From Grimontia sedimenti (lineage in GTDB: Bacteria > Pseudomonadota > Gammaproteobacteria > Enterobacterales > Vibrionaceae), in assembly GCF_011045095.1 (NCBI RefSeq), contig NZ_JAALDL010000001.1, forward strand, positions 1 through 64,000: a DNA stretch of 64,000 nt, in the 5' to 3' direction. Below the pieces are notes generated by a model, which was not told the DNA's origin, did not search any database, and worked only from the letters and a program-made list of their open reading frames with translations. A program made the position numbers and the translations under genes. How positions within the stretch are numbered: the first letter of the stretch is position 1; every line of letters begins with the position of its first letter. Shown here in pieces: positions 15,614 to 24,956 of the stretch.

Positions 15614-17824
15614 TTAGTTGAGGTCGAATCGATCGTTGTTCATCACTTTTGTCCAAGCGAGAACAAAGTCATCAATAAACTTTTGCTGAGCGTCATTAGA
15701 GGCGTAAACCTCGGCAATGGAGCGCAATTCGGCATTTGAACCAAAGATGAGGTCAACAGGTGTCGCCGTCCATTTTTGGTCTCCTGTTGCACGGTCATAA
15801 CCCACATAGATGCCTTCTTCCGTTTCAGAAGGCTTCCACGCATTCGACATATCCAGCAGATTCACAAAAAAGGCATTATTCAGTGTGCCGGGTTTATCAG
15901 TAAATACGCCGTTGGTCGAACCGTCGCTATTGGCATTCATCGCACGCATACCACCGACCAGCGCTGTCATTTCAGGTACGGTCAGTGTCAACAGGTCTGC
16001 TCGCTCTACCAGCATTTCTGCCGGAGAACGGTAGTTGCGAGAAGCATCGTAGTAGTTTCGGAACGCATCGGCCGTCGGTTCAAGCACCGCAAACGATTCG
16101 ACATCGGTCATTTCCTGACTGGCGTCTGTTCGCCCTGGATTGAACGAAACAGAGACATCGAAACCGCCGTCTTTGGCTGCTTTCTCAATGGCTGCGTTAC
16201 CACCAAGGACAATCACATCTGCCAGAGACACTTGGGTATCACCTGCGTTTTTGTTAAATGCTTTTTGAACCTTGGTCAGCGCTTTCAGCGTTTTCTGTAG
16301 TTCTTTAGGATTGTTTACCGCCCAGTCGATCTGAGGTTGAAGGGCTACGCGAGCACCGTTTGCACCACCACGCATGTCGGTGCCACGATAACTGGCAGCT
16401 GAGGCCCAAGCGGCTCTTACCAATTCAGGGACAGTGAGCCCTGTCTCCCAAATAGCAGCCTTGATGTCCTGAGCTTGTTGGTCAGTGATCAAAGGGTGGT
16501 CAACAGCGGGAACCGGGTCTTGCCACACCAGAATCTCTTCTGGAATTTCAGCGCCGATATAGCGTGCTCGAGGGCCAAGGTCACGGTGGTTTAGCTTGAA
16601 CCAGGCTTTTGCGAATGCCAGTTCAAAATCCTCCGGATTTTGGCGGAAACGCTCTGCAATCGCACGGAACTGAGGATCTTCTTTGAGTGCCAGATCAGTG
16701 GTGAACATGATGGGTGCATGGCGTTTGGTTGGGTCGTGCGCATCAGGCACCAGAAGCTTGGCGCTTTCGCTGTCAGGAACCCATTGCTTCGCACCTGCAG
16801 GGCTTTCAGTAAGTACCCAATTAAAGTTAAACAGGTTATCTAGGAAGTTGGTGGTCCATTGCGTTGGGGTGACAGTCCATGCGCCTTCCAGCCCGCTGGT
16901 AATGGTGTCTTTACCATTACCATCGCCACACTTGTTTTTCCAACCAAAGCCTTGGTCTTCGACAGGTGCAGCAGCTGGTGCATCGCCCAAGCACTCTTCC
17001 GGTTTGTGCGCGCCGTGCGCTTTACCGAAAGTGTGGCCACCTGCGATCAGAGCAACGATTTCTTCATCATTCATTGCCATACGGCCGAATGAGTGACGGA
17101 TATCTTTGGCGGCAGCAAGTGGATCCGGGTTACCGCCCGGGCCTTCTGGATTTACGTAAATCAGACCCATTTGAACGGCAGCCAAACCTTCTTTCAGATT
17201 ACCGTTTTCGTCGCGGCGCTCATCCGCCAGCATTTCTTCTTCAGGGCCCCAATAAACCAGATCTGGTTCCCAGTCATCTTCACGTCCACCAGCGAATCCG
17301 AAGGTTTTAAAGCCCATTGACTCAAGGGCTACATTGCCGGTGAGTGCCATCAAATCAGCCCAGGAAAGTGCTGCACCGTACTTCTGCTTCACCGGCCAAA
17401 GTAGGCGACGAGCTTTGTCGAGGTTGCCGTTATCCGGCCAGCTGTTGAGTGGGTCGAAGCGTTGTTGACCACCACCTGCACCGCCGCGTCCGTCATGAAC
17501 ACGGTAAGTCCCTGCTGCGTGCCAGGCCATACGAATGAAGAAGGGCCCGTAGTGTCCATAATCTGCCGGCCACCAAGGCTGAGATGTGGTTAAGACCTCT
17601 GAAATATCCTTCTTAACTTGATTGAGGTCGAGTTGTTCAAAGGCGGATGCGTAGTCAAAGCTTTCGCCGAAGGGATTGGATTCCTGACCATGGTCACGGA
17701 GTGGAGCTAGATTGAGCTGATCAGGCCACCAAAACTGATTAGATTTTGGCTCGCCTTGGGCCATAACAGGGGAAGAGAGTAAAGCTCCAGATAATGCAAT
17801 AGAGAGTAGCGTGCGTTTAAACAT
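15614..17824 (-). CDS. katG: Catalase-peroxidase with Sec signal peptide (periplasmic KatG type)
   Basis: 736 residues, normal length for the heme enzyme that destroys H2O2 by catalase and peroxidase reactions. The distal triad is at Arg98, Trp101 and His102 ([11 protein letters not shown]); the Tyr of the Met-Tyr-Trp adduct is in LIYVNPEGP and the proximal heme His in [12 protein letters not shown]. The first 22 residues ([13 protein letters not shown], ending PVMA-QG) are a clear Sec signal peptide, absent from ordinary cytoplasmic KatG, so the enzyme should work in the periplasm, as described for KatP-like forms. It is monocistronic with a long upstream region. Start: ATG with GGAGGCAATT upstream. 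Confidence 0.97.
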   Translation of the reverse strand: MFKRTLLSIALSGALLSSPVMAQGEPKSNQFWWPDQLNLAPLRDHGQESNPFGESFDYASAFEQLDLNQVKKDISEVLTTSQPWWPADYGHYGPFFIRMAWHAAGTYRVHDGRGGAGGGQQRFDPLNSWPDNGNLDKARRLLWPVKQKYGAALSWADLMALTGNVALESMGFKTFGFAGGREDDWEPDLVYWGPEEEMLADERRDENGNLKEGLAAVQMGLIYVNPEGPGGNPDPLAAAKDIRHSFGRMAMNDEEIVALIAGGHTFGKAHGAHKPEECLGDAPAAAPVEDQGFGWKNKCGDGNGKDTITSGLEGAWTVTPTQWTTNFLDNLFNFNWVLTESPAGAKQWVPDSESAKLLVPDAHDPTKRHAPIMFTTDLALKEDPQFRAIAERFRQNPEDFELAFAKAWFKLNHRDLGPRARYIGAEIPEEILVWQDPVPAVDHPLITDQQAQDIKAAIWETGLTVPELVRAAWASAASYRGTDMRGGANGARVALQPQIDWAVNNPKELQKTLKALTKVQKAFNKNAGDTQVSLADVIVLGGNAAIEKAAKDGGFDVSVSFNPGRTDASQEMTDVESFAVLEPTADAFRNYYDASRNYRSPAEMLVERADLLTLTVPEMTALVGGMRAMNANSDGSTNGVFTDKPGTLNNAFFVNLLDMSNAWKPSETEEGIYVGYDRATGDQKWTATPVDLIFGSNAELRSIAEVYASNDAQQKFIDDFVLAWTKVMNNDRFDLN

Positions 17825-18601
17825 AATTGCCTCCTTTGAGTCGTGCCAACTGCTTTTTCTTTTTGTGAAATACTTATTATTTTTTGATGTTAATAAGTAT
17901 TTTATTTGGTAAGTTCATCAGAAATTTCGAATGATACTAATTTTTAGAAAAAGAAATTTTTTGTTATTTGTGAATTAATTTTTTAATTAATGCTCGCAAT
18001 TTTTATTAGCGTTTTCTAAATTTTTTAGACAAGTAGACCCATAGCAATTTCTGCAATATTCGCATTGCTATTGATGGCTAACATTCTGTTATTGCTGAGG
18101 AAGTCGTAACTCATCTAAATGGTCATAATTATCCTTTAATTATTTTGTCCAAATATTCGTCATACTTGGATTATAGGAATAGAAACCACAATCGATAAAA
18201 GGGAAATAATCGATGGCTATGATTGGTAAAAGCGAATGTGGAGTTCGATTGAATTTAGTATGGTTCAGTAAGTGATTAATAAATAATGAAATATCTGTCT
18301 ATTGATAGAAAGTGAATTGAAAGTCCTATGCTGCATTCTAATGATAAATTAATTCTTTTCTCATCTTTAATTTATTCGCATTATGTTTTATGCATTTAAT
18401 TGCTTAGTGGTAAATATAAGAACACTGAAAAATAGATGATTTGGGTATATGTATTCATGAAATTGCGTATTGGAAGGCCCACAGCAAAGAATAGGCACAG
18501 TGGAGGGCGATTTCATCTGTGTATTTCAGGGATCCCGCAGGAAACCTGATTGAGGTTTCGAGCTATCTCTAAACTTCTTATATTGATCTCTGCGGGGTTA
18601 T
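17825..18601. other. Long AT-rich intergenic region, no gene seen
   Basis: 777 bases between katG (minus) and the methyltransferase (plus), very A/T-rich from about 17870 to 18430. No frame looks coding. It should contain the katG promoter; an OxyR site cannot be identified reliably by eye. A small hairpin AAACCT/AGGTTT lies at about 18541-18556. Confidence 0.5.
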
Positions 18602-19408
18602 GTGGACAGGGTAAACTCCTTGTTTCTCTCGATAAAACAAAGAAGTAGTGTGCAGGATCTCTCTGAATTCTGGTCTGGAGAAGACTACGACCAACAATAT
18701 GCCCATTTGTATGAAGATGACATTGCTCTCATTGATCAGTTGATAGAGGAGAAGCAAGCAAAGAGTCTGCTTGATATCTGTTGCGGAACCGGAATCGTGA
18801 CGATTCCATTGGCAGAAAAACTCGAACACGTAGTGGGTGTTGATCTTTCTCCTGATATGCTGAAGCGTGCCAAGCAGAAAGTCGGTCCAACGCTTTCAGT
18901 CAGGTTTTTAGAACGTAATGCAGTCACTTTTTCACTGCATTCACGATTTGATATCGTGATTATGACGGGCAATGCCTTTCAAGCCTTTGCAAACGATAAT
19001 GACTTCGCAAGATTACTGTCGAACGTCGCAGCGCACTTAAACCCAGATGGTCTATTTGTCTTTGATACCCGCCTGCCGACACCTCAAAATCTAATTTTGG
19101 ACGATGATTTTAAAGCTTGCCCCAGCTACCTTGATGCGAAAGGTGAACAAGTCCAATTTTTTAGGCGTTCGGAAAGATATGATAGTGAAAACAAAGTATT
19201 GTATTCACTATCCAGGCGCATCTATGCCGATGGTAGCGTCAAAGAAGCGGGCATTGACCTTAAATATCGTTCAAAAGAAACCATTGAACGATGTCTCGCC
19301 GAGGCAGGTTTTACTATCGACAAGCGATATGCTGACTGGCGAAGATCTGAATGGTCAGAAAACTCGAATTCGCTGATCTGTGTTGCAAAGAAGGTCAACA
19401 GACCCTAA
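18602..19408 (+). CDS. Class I SAM-dependent methyltransferase
   Basis: 268 residues. Motif I of the SAM-binding Rossmann fold is LLDICCGTGIVTIPLA (about 55-70), followed by the acidic end of strand 2 (VVGVDLSPDML) and motif IV (FDIVIMTGNAFQ). The N-terminal YDQQYAHLYEDD resembles small-molecule methyltransferases of the Methyltransf_25 group. The start is GTG at 18602; no ATG is available before the SAM motif. Its stop lies 16 bases before a GNAT gene, so the two are probably co-transcribed. The substrate is unknown. Confidence 0.85.
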   Translation: MDRVNSLFLSIKQRSSVQDLSEFWSGEDYDQQYAHLYEDDIALIDQLIEEKQAKSLLDICCGTGIVTIPLAEKLEHVVGVDLSPDMLKRAKQKVGPTLSVRFLERNAVTFSLHSRFDIVIMTGNAFQAFANDNDFARLLSNVAAHLNPDGLFVFDTRLPTPQNLILDDDFKACPSYLDAKGEQVQFFRRSERYDSENKVLYSLSRRIYADGSVKEAGIDLKYRSKETIERCLAEAGFTIDKRYADWRRSEWSENSNSLICVAKKVNRP

Positions 19409-19424
19409 AAAGAGGCAAATACCT

Positions 19425-19961
19425 ATGTTTACGCGTCAAATCACCGATGACCTCTCTTTAGCGTTAGTTCAGCCCTCTTTTGCTAAAAACTTCTATGAAA
19501 TCGTGTGCAGAGAGCGAGAGTATTTGTCGCAATGGTTGGCCTGGCCTCCTCATGCCAATGGAGAGGCATTCTTTGAAAGCTTCGTAAAGCGCTCGCTTCA
19601 CGACTATGCGGAAGGTAAATCTCTGACCTGCGCCATGGTTTATCGCGGTGAGGTTGTGGGCAATATCAGTTTCAACTCAATTAACCACGAGCTCAAGAAA
19701 GTGGAAGTTGGCTATTGGCTGAGTGAATCTTTTCAGGGAAAAGGCATTGCCTCTCGCAGTGTTCAGGCATTGATAGATATCGCTTTCCAAGAGTTGGAAA
19801 TAGAAAAAGTCCAAATCGCGGCGGCAACGGAGAATCTGCCAAGTCGAAAACTGGCTGAACGCCTTGGCTTTGTGCTTGAAGGGATCATCACCCGTAACGA
19901 AAATCTTAACGGTCGTGTGGTGGACCATGCGATCTATGGACTTAGCAGAAAAGGAGAATAA
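19425..19961 (+). CDS. GNAT N-acetyltransferase (RimJ/RimL group)
   Basis: 178 residues from the ATG at 19425, preceded by AGAGG; an earlier in-frame start at 19380 would overlap the methyltransferase. The acetyl-CoA site is the VEVGYWLSESFQGKGIASRSV stretch (Q-x-x-x-G-I/A loop), then the ATENLPSRKLAERLGF motif typical of RimL-like enzymes, which acetylate ribosomal protein N-termini or other amines. YLSQWLAWP near the N-terminus is also typical of this group. The target is not predictable. Third-position and spacing patterns fit one unit with the genes on either side. Confidence 0.88.
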   Translation: MFTRQITDDLSLALVQPSFAKNFYEIVCREREYLSQWLAWPPHANGEAFFESFVKRSLHDYAEGKSLTCAMVYRGEVVGNISFNSINHELKKVEVGYWLSESFQGKGIASRSVQALIDIAFQELEIEKVQIAAATENLPSRKLAERLGFVLEGIITRNENLNGRVVDHAIYGLSRKGE

Positions 19962-19963
19962 CC

Positions 19964-20272
19964 TTGGCGATCATCTACTTCATTTTTGCCGTTCTTGGGG
20001 CACTGTTTCCCTATGCTGCTTTTGGAGTTTGGCTGGTGGAGAATGGCCTAAATGTTTCTCAGCTTCTTACTGATGCGATGGCAAACCCCATCAGCATGAT
20101 GGCGTGGCTGGATGTCATCATAGCGGGGGTGGCGCTTATCGTTTTCATCGTGGTTGATGGCAAGGATAACAACGTAAGGCTCCGTGGTTGGGCGATTGCA
20201 GGTACATTGACGATCGGCGTGGCTTTTGGGCTGCCTTTCTATCTATTCCTCAAGGAAAGCGATCAAAAATGA
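19964..20272 (+). CDS. DUF2834 family small membrane protein
   Basis: 102 residues with three hydrophobic segments (about 4-24, 46-64, 76-96) and the layout of DUF2834 proteins, whose function is unknown. Start is TTG at 19964 behind AAGGAG, two bases after the previous stop. An inverted-repeat element begins three bases after its stop codon. Confidence 0.75.
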   Translation: MAIIYFIFAVLGALFPYAAFGVWLVENGLNVSQLLTDAMANPISMMAWLDVIIAGVALIVFIVVDGKDNNVRLRGWAIAGTLTIGVAFGLPFYLFLKESDQK

Positions 20273-20274
20273 TT

Positions 20275-20438
20275 CATACCAATCTCAGTAAGTAGCTGAT
20301 CAGAAATAGCGCAGGAAGAATGCTCGAAAACAAGGCGGAAAATTTCGATAAGTAGTTATTCTACAGTCAAATTTTCCAACGCAGTTATCGAGCATTTTAA
20401 CAAGCTAGGATGAGCAGATATTTACTACGATTGGTATC
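20275..20438. repeat. 164-bp element with terminal inverted repeats (MITE-like)
   Basis: Ends are ATACCAATCTCAGTAAGTAG and, inverted, ATACCAATCGTAGTAAATAT (imperfect 24-base arms). The interior has its own nested complementarity (TGCTCGAAA ... TCGAGCA; GGAAAATTT ... AAATTTTCC), so the whole element would fold into one long hairpin. It has no coding capacity. Confidence 0.8.
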
Positions 20439-20563
20439 AAAACAGTCAGTAACACTTGAAAATCCCTGGGCGAGGCACAAGGTTGTCTATACCCGAACTC
20501 TCAGAATGCTCTTGCTTCGGGTTGTCTTGATAGAGACGCCAACGCTTAGGGATGACAGCTGAT

Positions 20564-21172
20564 ATGGATTACCTGATTGCCGTAACACTTTTCGCGATTT
20601 CTGCCTCTGCCACACCTGGCCCAAACAATCTTCTCTTGATGTCTTCCGGTGCTAACTTCGGCGTGAAGAAAAGCCTGCCGCTGATGTGTGGGATCTGCTT
20701 TGGGTTCGCGCTGATGCTATTTCTGGTAGGCATTGGATTTGGGCAAGTCTTCCAGCAGTTTCCTGAGCTTCACTTCATCATTAAATGTGTTGGTACAGCT
20801 TATCTTCTCTATCTTGCTTTTTTGATTGCCCGCTCTGGGGAGATAGCGGAAAGCGGCACGGAAGCTAAACCACTGACGTTCATGAAGGGCGCACTTTTCC
20901 AATGGGTGAACGCCAAAGCATGGGTGGTCGCAACTGGAGCGATTGCGGCTTTTACCACCTTAGGTGCTGGTTATTACAGCCAAAATTTGACCATTGCCGC
21001 GACCTTCTTTGTGGTGTCATTTCCAAGCGTAGGTATTTGGTTATTGTTCGGGTCGGCATTGAAACGGGTACTGTCATCTACAGCCCGTCGTAAAGCGTTC
21101 AATTACTTTATGGCGGCGTTACTGGTATTGTCCGTCGTCCCCGTGATTTTGGAGATTTTCAAAGCGATATGA
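20564..21172 (+). CDS. LysE/RhtB family amino-acid exporter
   Basis: About 202 residues, six hydrophobic segments. The family signature T-P-G-P-N-N-L-L-L-M-S-S-G is at the start of the first loop, and GALFQWVNAKAWVVATGAI is the second conserved region. It exports an amino acid or related metabolite across the inner membrane. I chose ATG 20564 because AGGGA is well spaced from it; the ATG at 20552 lies too close to that site. Its last bases overlap the start of the next gene (ATGA). Confidence 0.92.
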   Translation: MDYLIAVTLFAISASATPGPNNLLLMSSGANFGVKKSLPLMCGICFGFALMLFLVGIGFGQVFQQFPELHFIIKCVGTAYLLYLAFLIARSGEIAESGTEAKPLTFMKGALFQWVNAKAWVVATGAIAAFTTLGAGYYSQNLTIAATFFVVSFPSVGIWLLFGSALKRVLSSTARRKAFNYFMAALLVLSVVPVILEIFKAI

Positions 21173-21612
21173 AGGCAATAACGCACCGTTTGGCGACCAT
21201 CGAAGACTATGAGTTTCTGCTTGAAGTAAAAAAGCAGGCAGAAGGGGAGGTGGTGGAAGCGGTATTTGGTTGGGACGACGATGTGCAACGGCGTATTCAT
21301 CAAGAAGAATGGGAAGACGCGATACCTCAGGTGATTGAGCTTGATAGCGAGCGCATCGGCAGCTTCTTGCTTCAGAAGTACGATGATCATTATTACTTTC
21401 GCCGTTTTTTCGTCTGGCCTGAATATCAGGGCAAAGGTATTGGCTCCTCTATCCTGCAAGCATGTTTGGACAAAGCCGACAGCGAAGGCTTGCCCGTCAA
21501 ACTCAGTTATCTGCAAGGAAACCGGGTTTCTGCGCTGTATCAACATTTTGGCTTTACGTACGTGAATGAAGATGAGCACTTTGTTTATATGGAAAGAAGG
21601 GTCAAATCATAA
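21169..21612 (+). CDS. GNAT N-acetyltransferase
   Basis: 147 residues. The acetyl-CoA-binding core is FFVWPEYQGKGIGSSILQACLDKA (R/Q-x-x-G-x-G/A), and the C-terminal half has NRVSALYQHFGFTYVNEDEHFVYMER, typical of small GNATs. It starts inside the LysE stop (ATGA), so the exporter and acetyltransferase are translationally coupled, suggesting both act on one amine or amino acid. Substrate unknown. Confidence 0.88.
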   Translation: MKAITHRLATIEDYEFLLEVKKQAEGEVVEAVFGWDDDVQRRIHQEEWEDAIPQVIELDSERIGSFLLQKYDDHYYFRRFFVWPEYQGKGIGSSILQACLDKADSEGLPVKLSYLQGNRVSALYQHFGFTYVNEDEHFVYMERRVKS

Positions 21613-21622
21613 GGAATCATGG

Positions 21623-22084
21623 ATGAAAAGCTTGGAAGAATGGTTTGAGGAGTACGGCGAAAGCCACCAAAACCCAACCAATCAGAAAATTCACAAAGTG
21701 GCAGTGCCGGGCATTTTCTTTTCTGTCGCGGGGCTGCTTTGGCTGATCCCCTCTCTTTCCGTTTTTGGAGCGACGATTGCCCCATACTTTATTGTGTTGG
21801 CGTTAGTATTGCTCTTCTACCTTGCGCTTTCTTTCAAAGCCTTTGTTGTGATGGCGATATTCTCCGCGTTTTGCACCATGGTGCTGGTGGAATTGGATAG
21901 TGCTGGATTTGATATCTTCCTGATTTCTACTGTGATGTTTGTGGTGTTATGGATTATGCAGTTCGTCGGGCACCATATCGAAGGTAAAAAGCCCTCTTTC
22001 TTTAAAGATGTGCAGTTCCTTTTGATTGGCCCAGCGTGGGTATTTCACTTCTTTTTACCACTGACGCCGCACAGTGAGACATAA
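21623..22084 (+). CDS. Mpo1-like (DUF962/YGL010w family) membrane protein
   Basis: 153 residues from the ATG at 21623, which has AAGGA upstream; a longer frame from 21566 overlaps the acetyltransferase out of phase. The N-terminal motif EEYGESHQNPTNQKIHKVAVP is diagnostic of the family: yeast Mpo1 is a dioxygenase acting on 2-hydroxy fatty acids, with conserved histidines in this stretch. Four hydrophobic segments follow. The bacterial role is not established. Likely part of the 20564-22084 unit. Confidence 0.85.
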   Translation: MKSLEEWFEEYGESHQNPTNQKIHKVAVPGIFFSVAGLLWLIPSLSVFGATIAPYFIVLALVLLFYLALSFKAFVVMAIFSAFCTMVLVELDSAGFDIFLISTVMFVVLWIMQFVGHHIEGKKPSFFKDVQFLLIGPAWVFHFFLPLTPHSET

Positions 22085-22111
22085 AAAAGCCAACCGAAAA
22101 GGTTGGCTTTT
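22083..22111. terminator. Bidirectional terminator
   Basis: AAAAAGCCAACC, GAAAA loop, GGTTGGCTTTT between two convergent genes. Confidence 0.92.
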
Positions 22112-22128
22112 CTCGTAAATTCCTAGGC

Positions 22129-23064
22129 TTAGTTAGGCAGGAACATCGGCGCGTAACAGGTATCGGTTTCTGCCGTTACTCGTGTCATCGCATCAATACG
22201 CATTGGCACCAAACCAGCATGTGATTGACTACCAAAGTTTTGGTCATTCGTGGTCGAATCCAGAACCCAAAGATTGGTACTGTTCTGATGCCCCGTCACG
22301 TTGTTGTTCATCGCCGCAACCAAGATTTCACCGTTTTGATCAAGCGTAGCCGCTGTGATTTCATCAACATAGTGGAAGAATTTCACGGTTGCTGAAGCAT
22401 CTTCAGTGCTCACGTTAAAGACGCGCGTATTGGTAACAAACAGCAGTTCGCCGTCTTTAAAGATCAAATCACCCCAGTTCGCATAGCCACCAAGACGAAT
22501 ATTCAAATCCAGATTACCAATCATAGTTTGCTCGCCAGTCGAAGGGTCGATGGTGAACAGTCGACGGATATCAGAACCGTAAAGCGTTCCAGTCTCTGGG
22601 TCGAAGGTCATTCGCCAAATTTGATAGTTGGTTGAGCCAACTACGTGGTGAGTTTGCGATGCGACATCAAAATACGCTAACTCATATGGCTGGTATTTGT
22701 TTGGTAGAAAAGGCAGATCGGCAATTTCCTGCTCGGTAAACTCACCCTCTTCAACACCGTCGATATAGAACTTGTCTGGTGTTGGTGTGCTTGCGTAATA
22801 AATGCGGTTATTGGCTGCATCGTAAGCCATCGCGGAAGCACTGAATAGCGCGCGAGAATTAATCTCAGCGAGATTAACGGCTTCCGTGTGGAATTGTTGA
22901 CGCGTAATGCTGCGAGCAAGACCTTCGTGAACGTTCACAAGCACACCTACATCGCCGCGGCCTGCGTTCATGGTGTAAAGGTTACCATCACACTCTGCTG
23001 CTGCAGCTGACATGCTAAAAGTGCTGGCTGCTAGTACGAGTGATGATAGCAGTGTCTTTTTCAT
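22129..23064 (-). CDS. Secreted beta-propeller-like protein, paralogue 1 of 3 (DUF4394-like)
   Basis: 311 residues with a Sec signal peptide (MKKTLLSSLVLAAS ... SAAAA-EC). The mature part begins with C-x-GN-x-Y-x-MNAGRG-x-VG and is made of repeated strands such as NRIYYAS, GTLYGSDIRRLFTIDPSTGE and GELLFVTNTRVFNV, which read like DUF4394-type propeller blades. Two other genes in the window (28088 and 30274) share this domain over its full length; this is the shortest form, ending just after the domain with a C-x-x-M-F-L-P-N tail. Two cysteines, one at each end of the domain, are conserved in all three and may form a disulfide. Function unknown; periplasmic or secreted. Confidence 0.85.
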   Translation of the reverse strand: MKKTLLSSLVLAASTFSMSAAAAECDGNLYTMNAGRGDVGVLVNVHEGLARSITRQQFHTEAVNLAEINSRALFSASAMAYDAANNRIYYASTPTPDKFYIDGVEEGEFTEQEIADLPFLPNKYQPYELAYFDVASQTHHVVGSTNYQIWRMTFDPETGTLYGSDIRRLFTIDPSTGEQTMIGNLDLNIRLGGYANWGDLIFKDGELLFVTNTRVFNVSTEDASATVKFFHYVDEITAATLDQNGEILVAAMNNNVTGHQNSTNLWVLDSTTNDQNFGSQSHAGLVPMRIDAMTRVTAETDTCYAPMFLPN

Positions 23065-23318
23065 TTCCCGGCTCCTATGTCCTTTAGGTTTTTACAATTA
23101 GATTTTTATTCCTGGAACAGGCTGACATGTGACAACCGCAGTCAAAACTTCTGGATAGCAAGTTGTAAAAATGTCTAGGAACGCACCCTACCACCGACGA
23201 ATATCATTTACTTTGATAAATAAATGAATAGCTTTCCTCTTCGCTGCACTGAAACGTGATTCTTATTTTAAGAACGCAATGTTGTTAAATTAAACACTAA
23301 TTTATTTACAGCTAATGT

Positions 23319-24251
23319 TTAGTCGCGATACATCTTTCTCCAATAAGAGGGTGTAACACCGAAGGATTTCTTGAAGTGATGGCGAAGAGTAATGGCGTTA
23401 TTGAAGCCGGATTCAAAGGCGACATTTTCGATATCTAATGAGGTGGATTCTAAAAGACGCTGACAATGCGCCAGTCTTGCGGAAAGTAGCCATTGCCCGA
23501 AGGAGCGGCCGGTGATGGTTTGAAATCTGCGTGTGAAGGTACGCCTGCTCATCATGGCTTTTTCCGCCAACGCATCTATGGAGTGAGGCTCTTTAAGCGA
23601 TTTCAGCACCTCATCAAGCAGAATAGCTAACCGCTTGTCTCCACCTCGTTCCGGCACAGGCATTGAAATAAACTGAGACTGCCCACCCTGACGTTGTGGT
23701 GGCACAACCAATAGACGGGCGATGTCATTGGTGGCTGCGCTACCTTTTAGGTTTCTGACAATCTGAAGGCAGCAATCCAGACCTGCTGCTGTACCGGCAG
23801 AAGTGATTACATTGCCTTCCTCTACATAAAGCACATCACTATCGATAGCGATGTGCGGAAACAGAGACTTAAAAGCGTCAAAGTACGCCCAGTGTGTGGT
23901 CGCGCGCTTTCCATCAAGGAGCCCGGCCGCCGCAAGCGCAAAGCTTCCAAGACACAACCCCACCGCTAAGGCACCTCTGTTATGTGCTGCCTTGAGAGCG
24001 TTAACCAAAGCGTTGGATGGGGGCTGATAGGGTGAATGCCAGCTGGGAATAATGATGATATCGGCATCGTCCATGTTGCTTAAACCATGTTCGGTTTGGA
24101 TGCTGAAACCTGCAGTAGTGTTTATCGGCGTATCTAGCTCACTGCACACCGTCACTGAAAAATCGCCGGCTGCATCGGCAAACACCACGCATGGGACGGA
24201 AAGGTGGAAAGGACTCATTCCCTCAAAGGCATAGACTGCAACCTGTATCAT
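23319..24251 (-). CDS. GlxA-family regulator: DJ-1/PfpI domain plus AraC helix-turn-helix
   Basis: 310 residues. The N-terminal two-thirds is a DJ-1/PfpI-like sensor domain with the nucleophile-elbow-like AVGLCLGSFALAAAGLL at about 94-110 and TSAGTAAGLDCCLQIVR. Residues about 215-310 hold the two AraC helix-turn-helix motifs (MMSRRTFTRRFQTITG and VAFESGFNNAITLRHHFKKSFGVTPS). It is divergent from an isochorismatase-family hydrolase 117 bases away and most likely regulates it. The inducer is unknown. Confidence 0.93.
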   Translation of the reverse strand: MIQVAVYAFEGMSPFHLSVPCVVFADAAGDFSVTVCSELDTPINTTAGFSIQTEHGLSNMDDADIIIIPSWHSPYQPPSNALVNALKAAHNRGALAVGLCLGSFALAAAGLLDGKRATTHWAYFDAFKSLFPHIAIDSDVLYVEEGNVITSAGTAAGLDCCLQIVRNLKGSAATNDIARLLVVPPQRQGGQSQFISMPVPERGGDKRLAILLDEVLKSLKEPHSIDALAEKAMMSRRTFTRRFQTITGRSFGQWLLSARLAHCQRLLESTSLDIENVAFESGFNNAITLRHHFKKSFGVTPSYWRKMYRD

Positions 24252-24367
24252 TGTGATGATTTACAAACTATCAATAATGACCCAATCTTATCGTTATTGG
24301 TGTTTTGGGTCACTGTTTGAATTTTCATCGCTGCACCATAATGACTCCAACAAACAAGGAGACAGTA

Positions 24368-24886
24368 ATGAAAAAGACAGCCCTGTTAGTGATTGATCTT
24401 CAAAATGACTATTTCGAAAACGGCGCGTTCCCTCTTTGGCAAGCGGAAGAAACTAAAGACCGCATTGTGGCTTTTATGGAACAAGCGAAGGCAGAGGGTG
24501 TGGAAATCATCCATGTCCAGCATATCGCTGATCCAGCAATGGGTTTATCGCCTTTCTTTAACCAAGGAACAGCAGGTGCGGATATTCATGCTGACGTACT
24601 GGCGGCAGCTCCGGACGCAGCGGTTGTGGTGAAGCACTTTGCCGACAGCTTTGAACAAACCAACCTGGAAGCGGTATTGGCAGAGAAAGGCATTGAGCGA
24701 CTTTGGGTGGCAGGTATGATGACGCAGAACTGTGTTACGCATACTGCGATATCAAAAGCGGCGGAGAAATATGAGGTGGCAATTTTGCCGGATCTCAGCA
24801 CGACAGTTTCAGAGCTTTTGCACCTTATCGCGTTGCATGCCGTGTCTACACGCATGACGCTGACCCCAAGTGACACACTGATTTAA
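24368..24886 (+). CDS. Isochorismatase-family cysteine hydrolase
   Basis: 172 residues from the ATG at 24368, with AAGGAGACAGTA in front; an upstream in-frame ATG at 24305 has no good site and adds a non-conserved leader. The catalytic triad of the family is visible: Asp in LLVIDLQNDYF, Lys in VVVKHFADSF and Cys in GMMTQNCVTHTAI. Relatives hydrolyse isochorismate, nicotinamide or N-carbamoyl amides; the substrate here is open. The divergent DJ-1/AraC regulator is the probable controller. Confidence 0.9.
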   Translation: MKKTALLVIDLQNDYFENGAFPLWQAEETKDRIVAFMEQAKAEGVEIIHVQHIADPAMGLSPFFNQGTAGADIHADVLAAAPDAAVVVKHFADSFEQTNLEAVLAEKGIERLWVAGMMTQNCVTHTAISKAAEKYEVAILPDLSTTVSELLHLIALHAVSTRMTLTPSDTLI

Positions 24887-24905
24887 ATTAACGCGCCAGA
24901 AAAGA

Positions 24906-24933
24906 AAAACGACTCCATATCAGGAGCCGTTTT
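24906..24933. terminator. Bidirectional terminator
   Basis: AAAACGACTCC, six-base loop, GGAGCCGTTTT (one G-U pair), between convergent genes. Confidence 0.85.
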
Positions 24934-24956
24934 CAACTAGGTGAGCTTGTTGCTGG

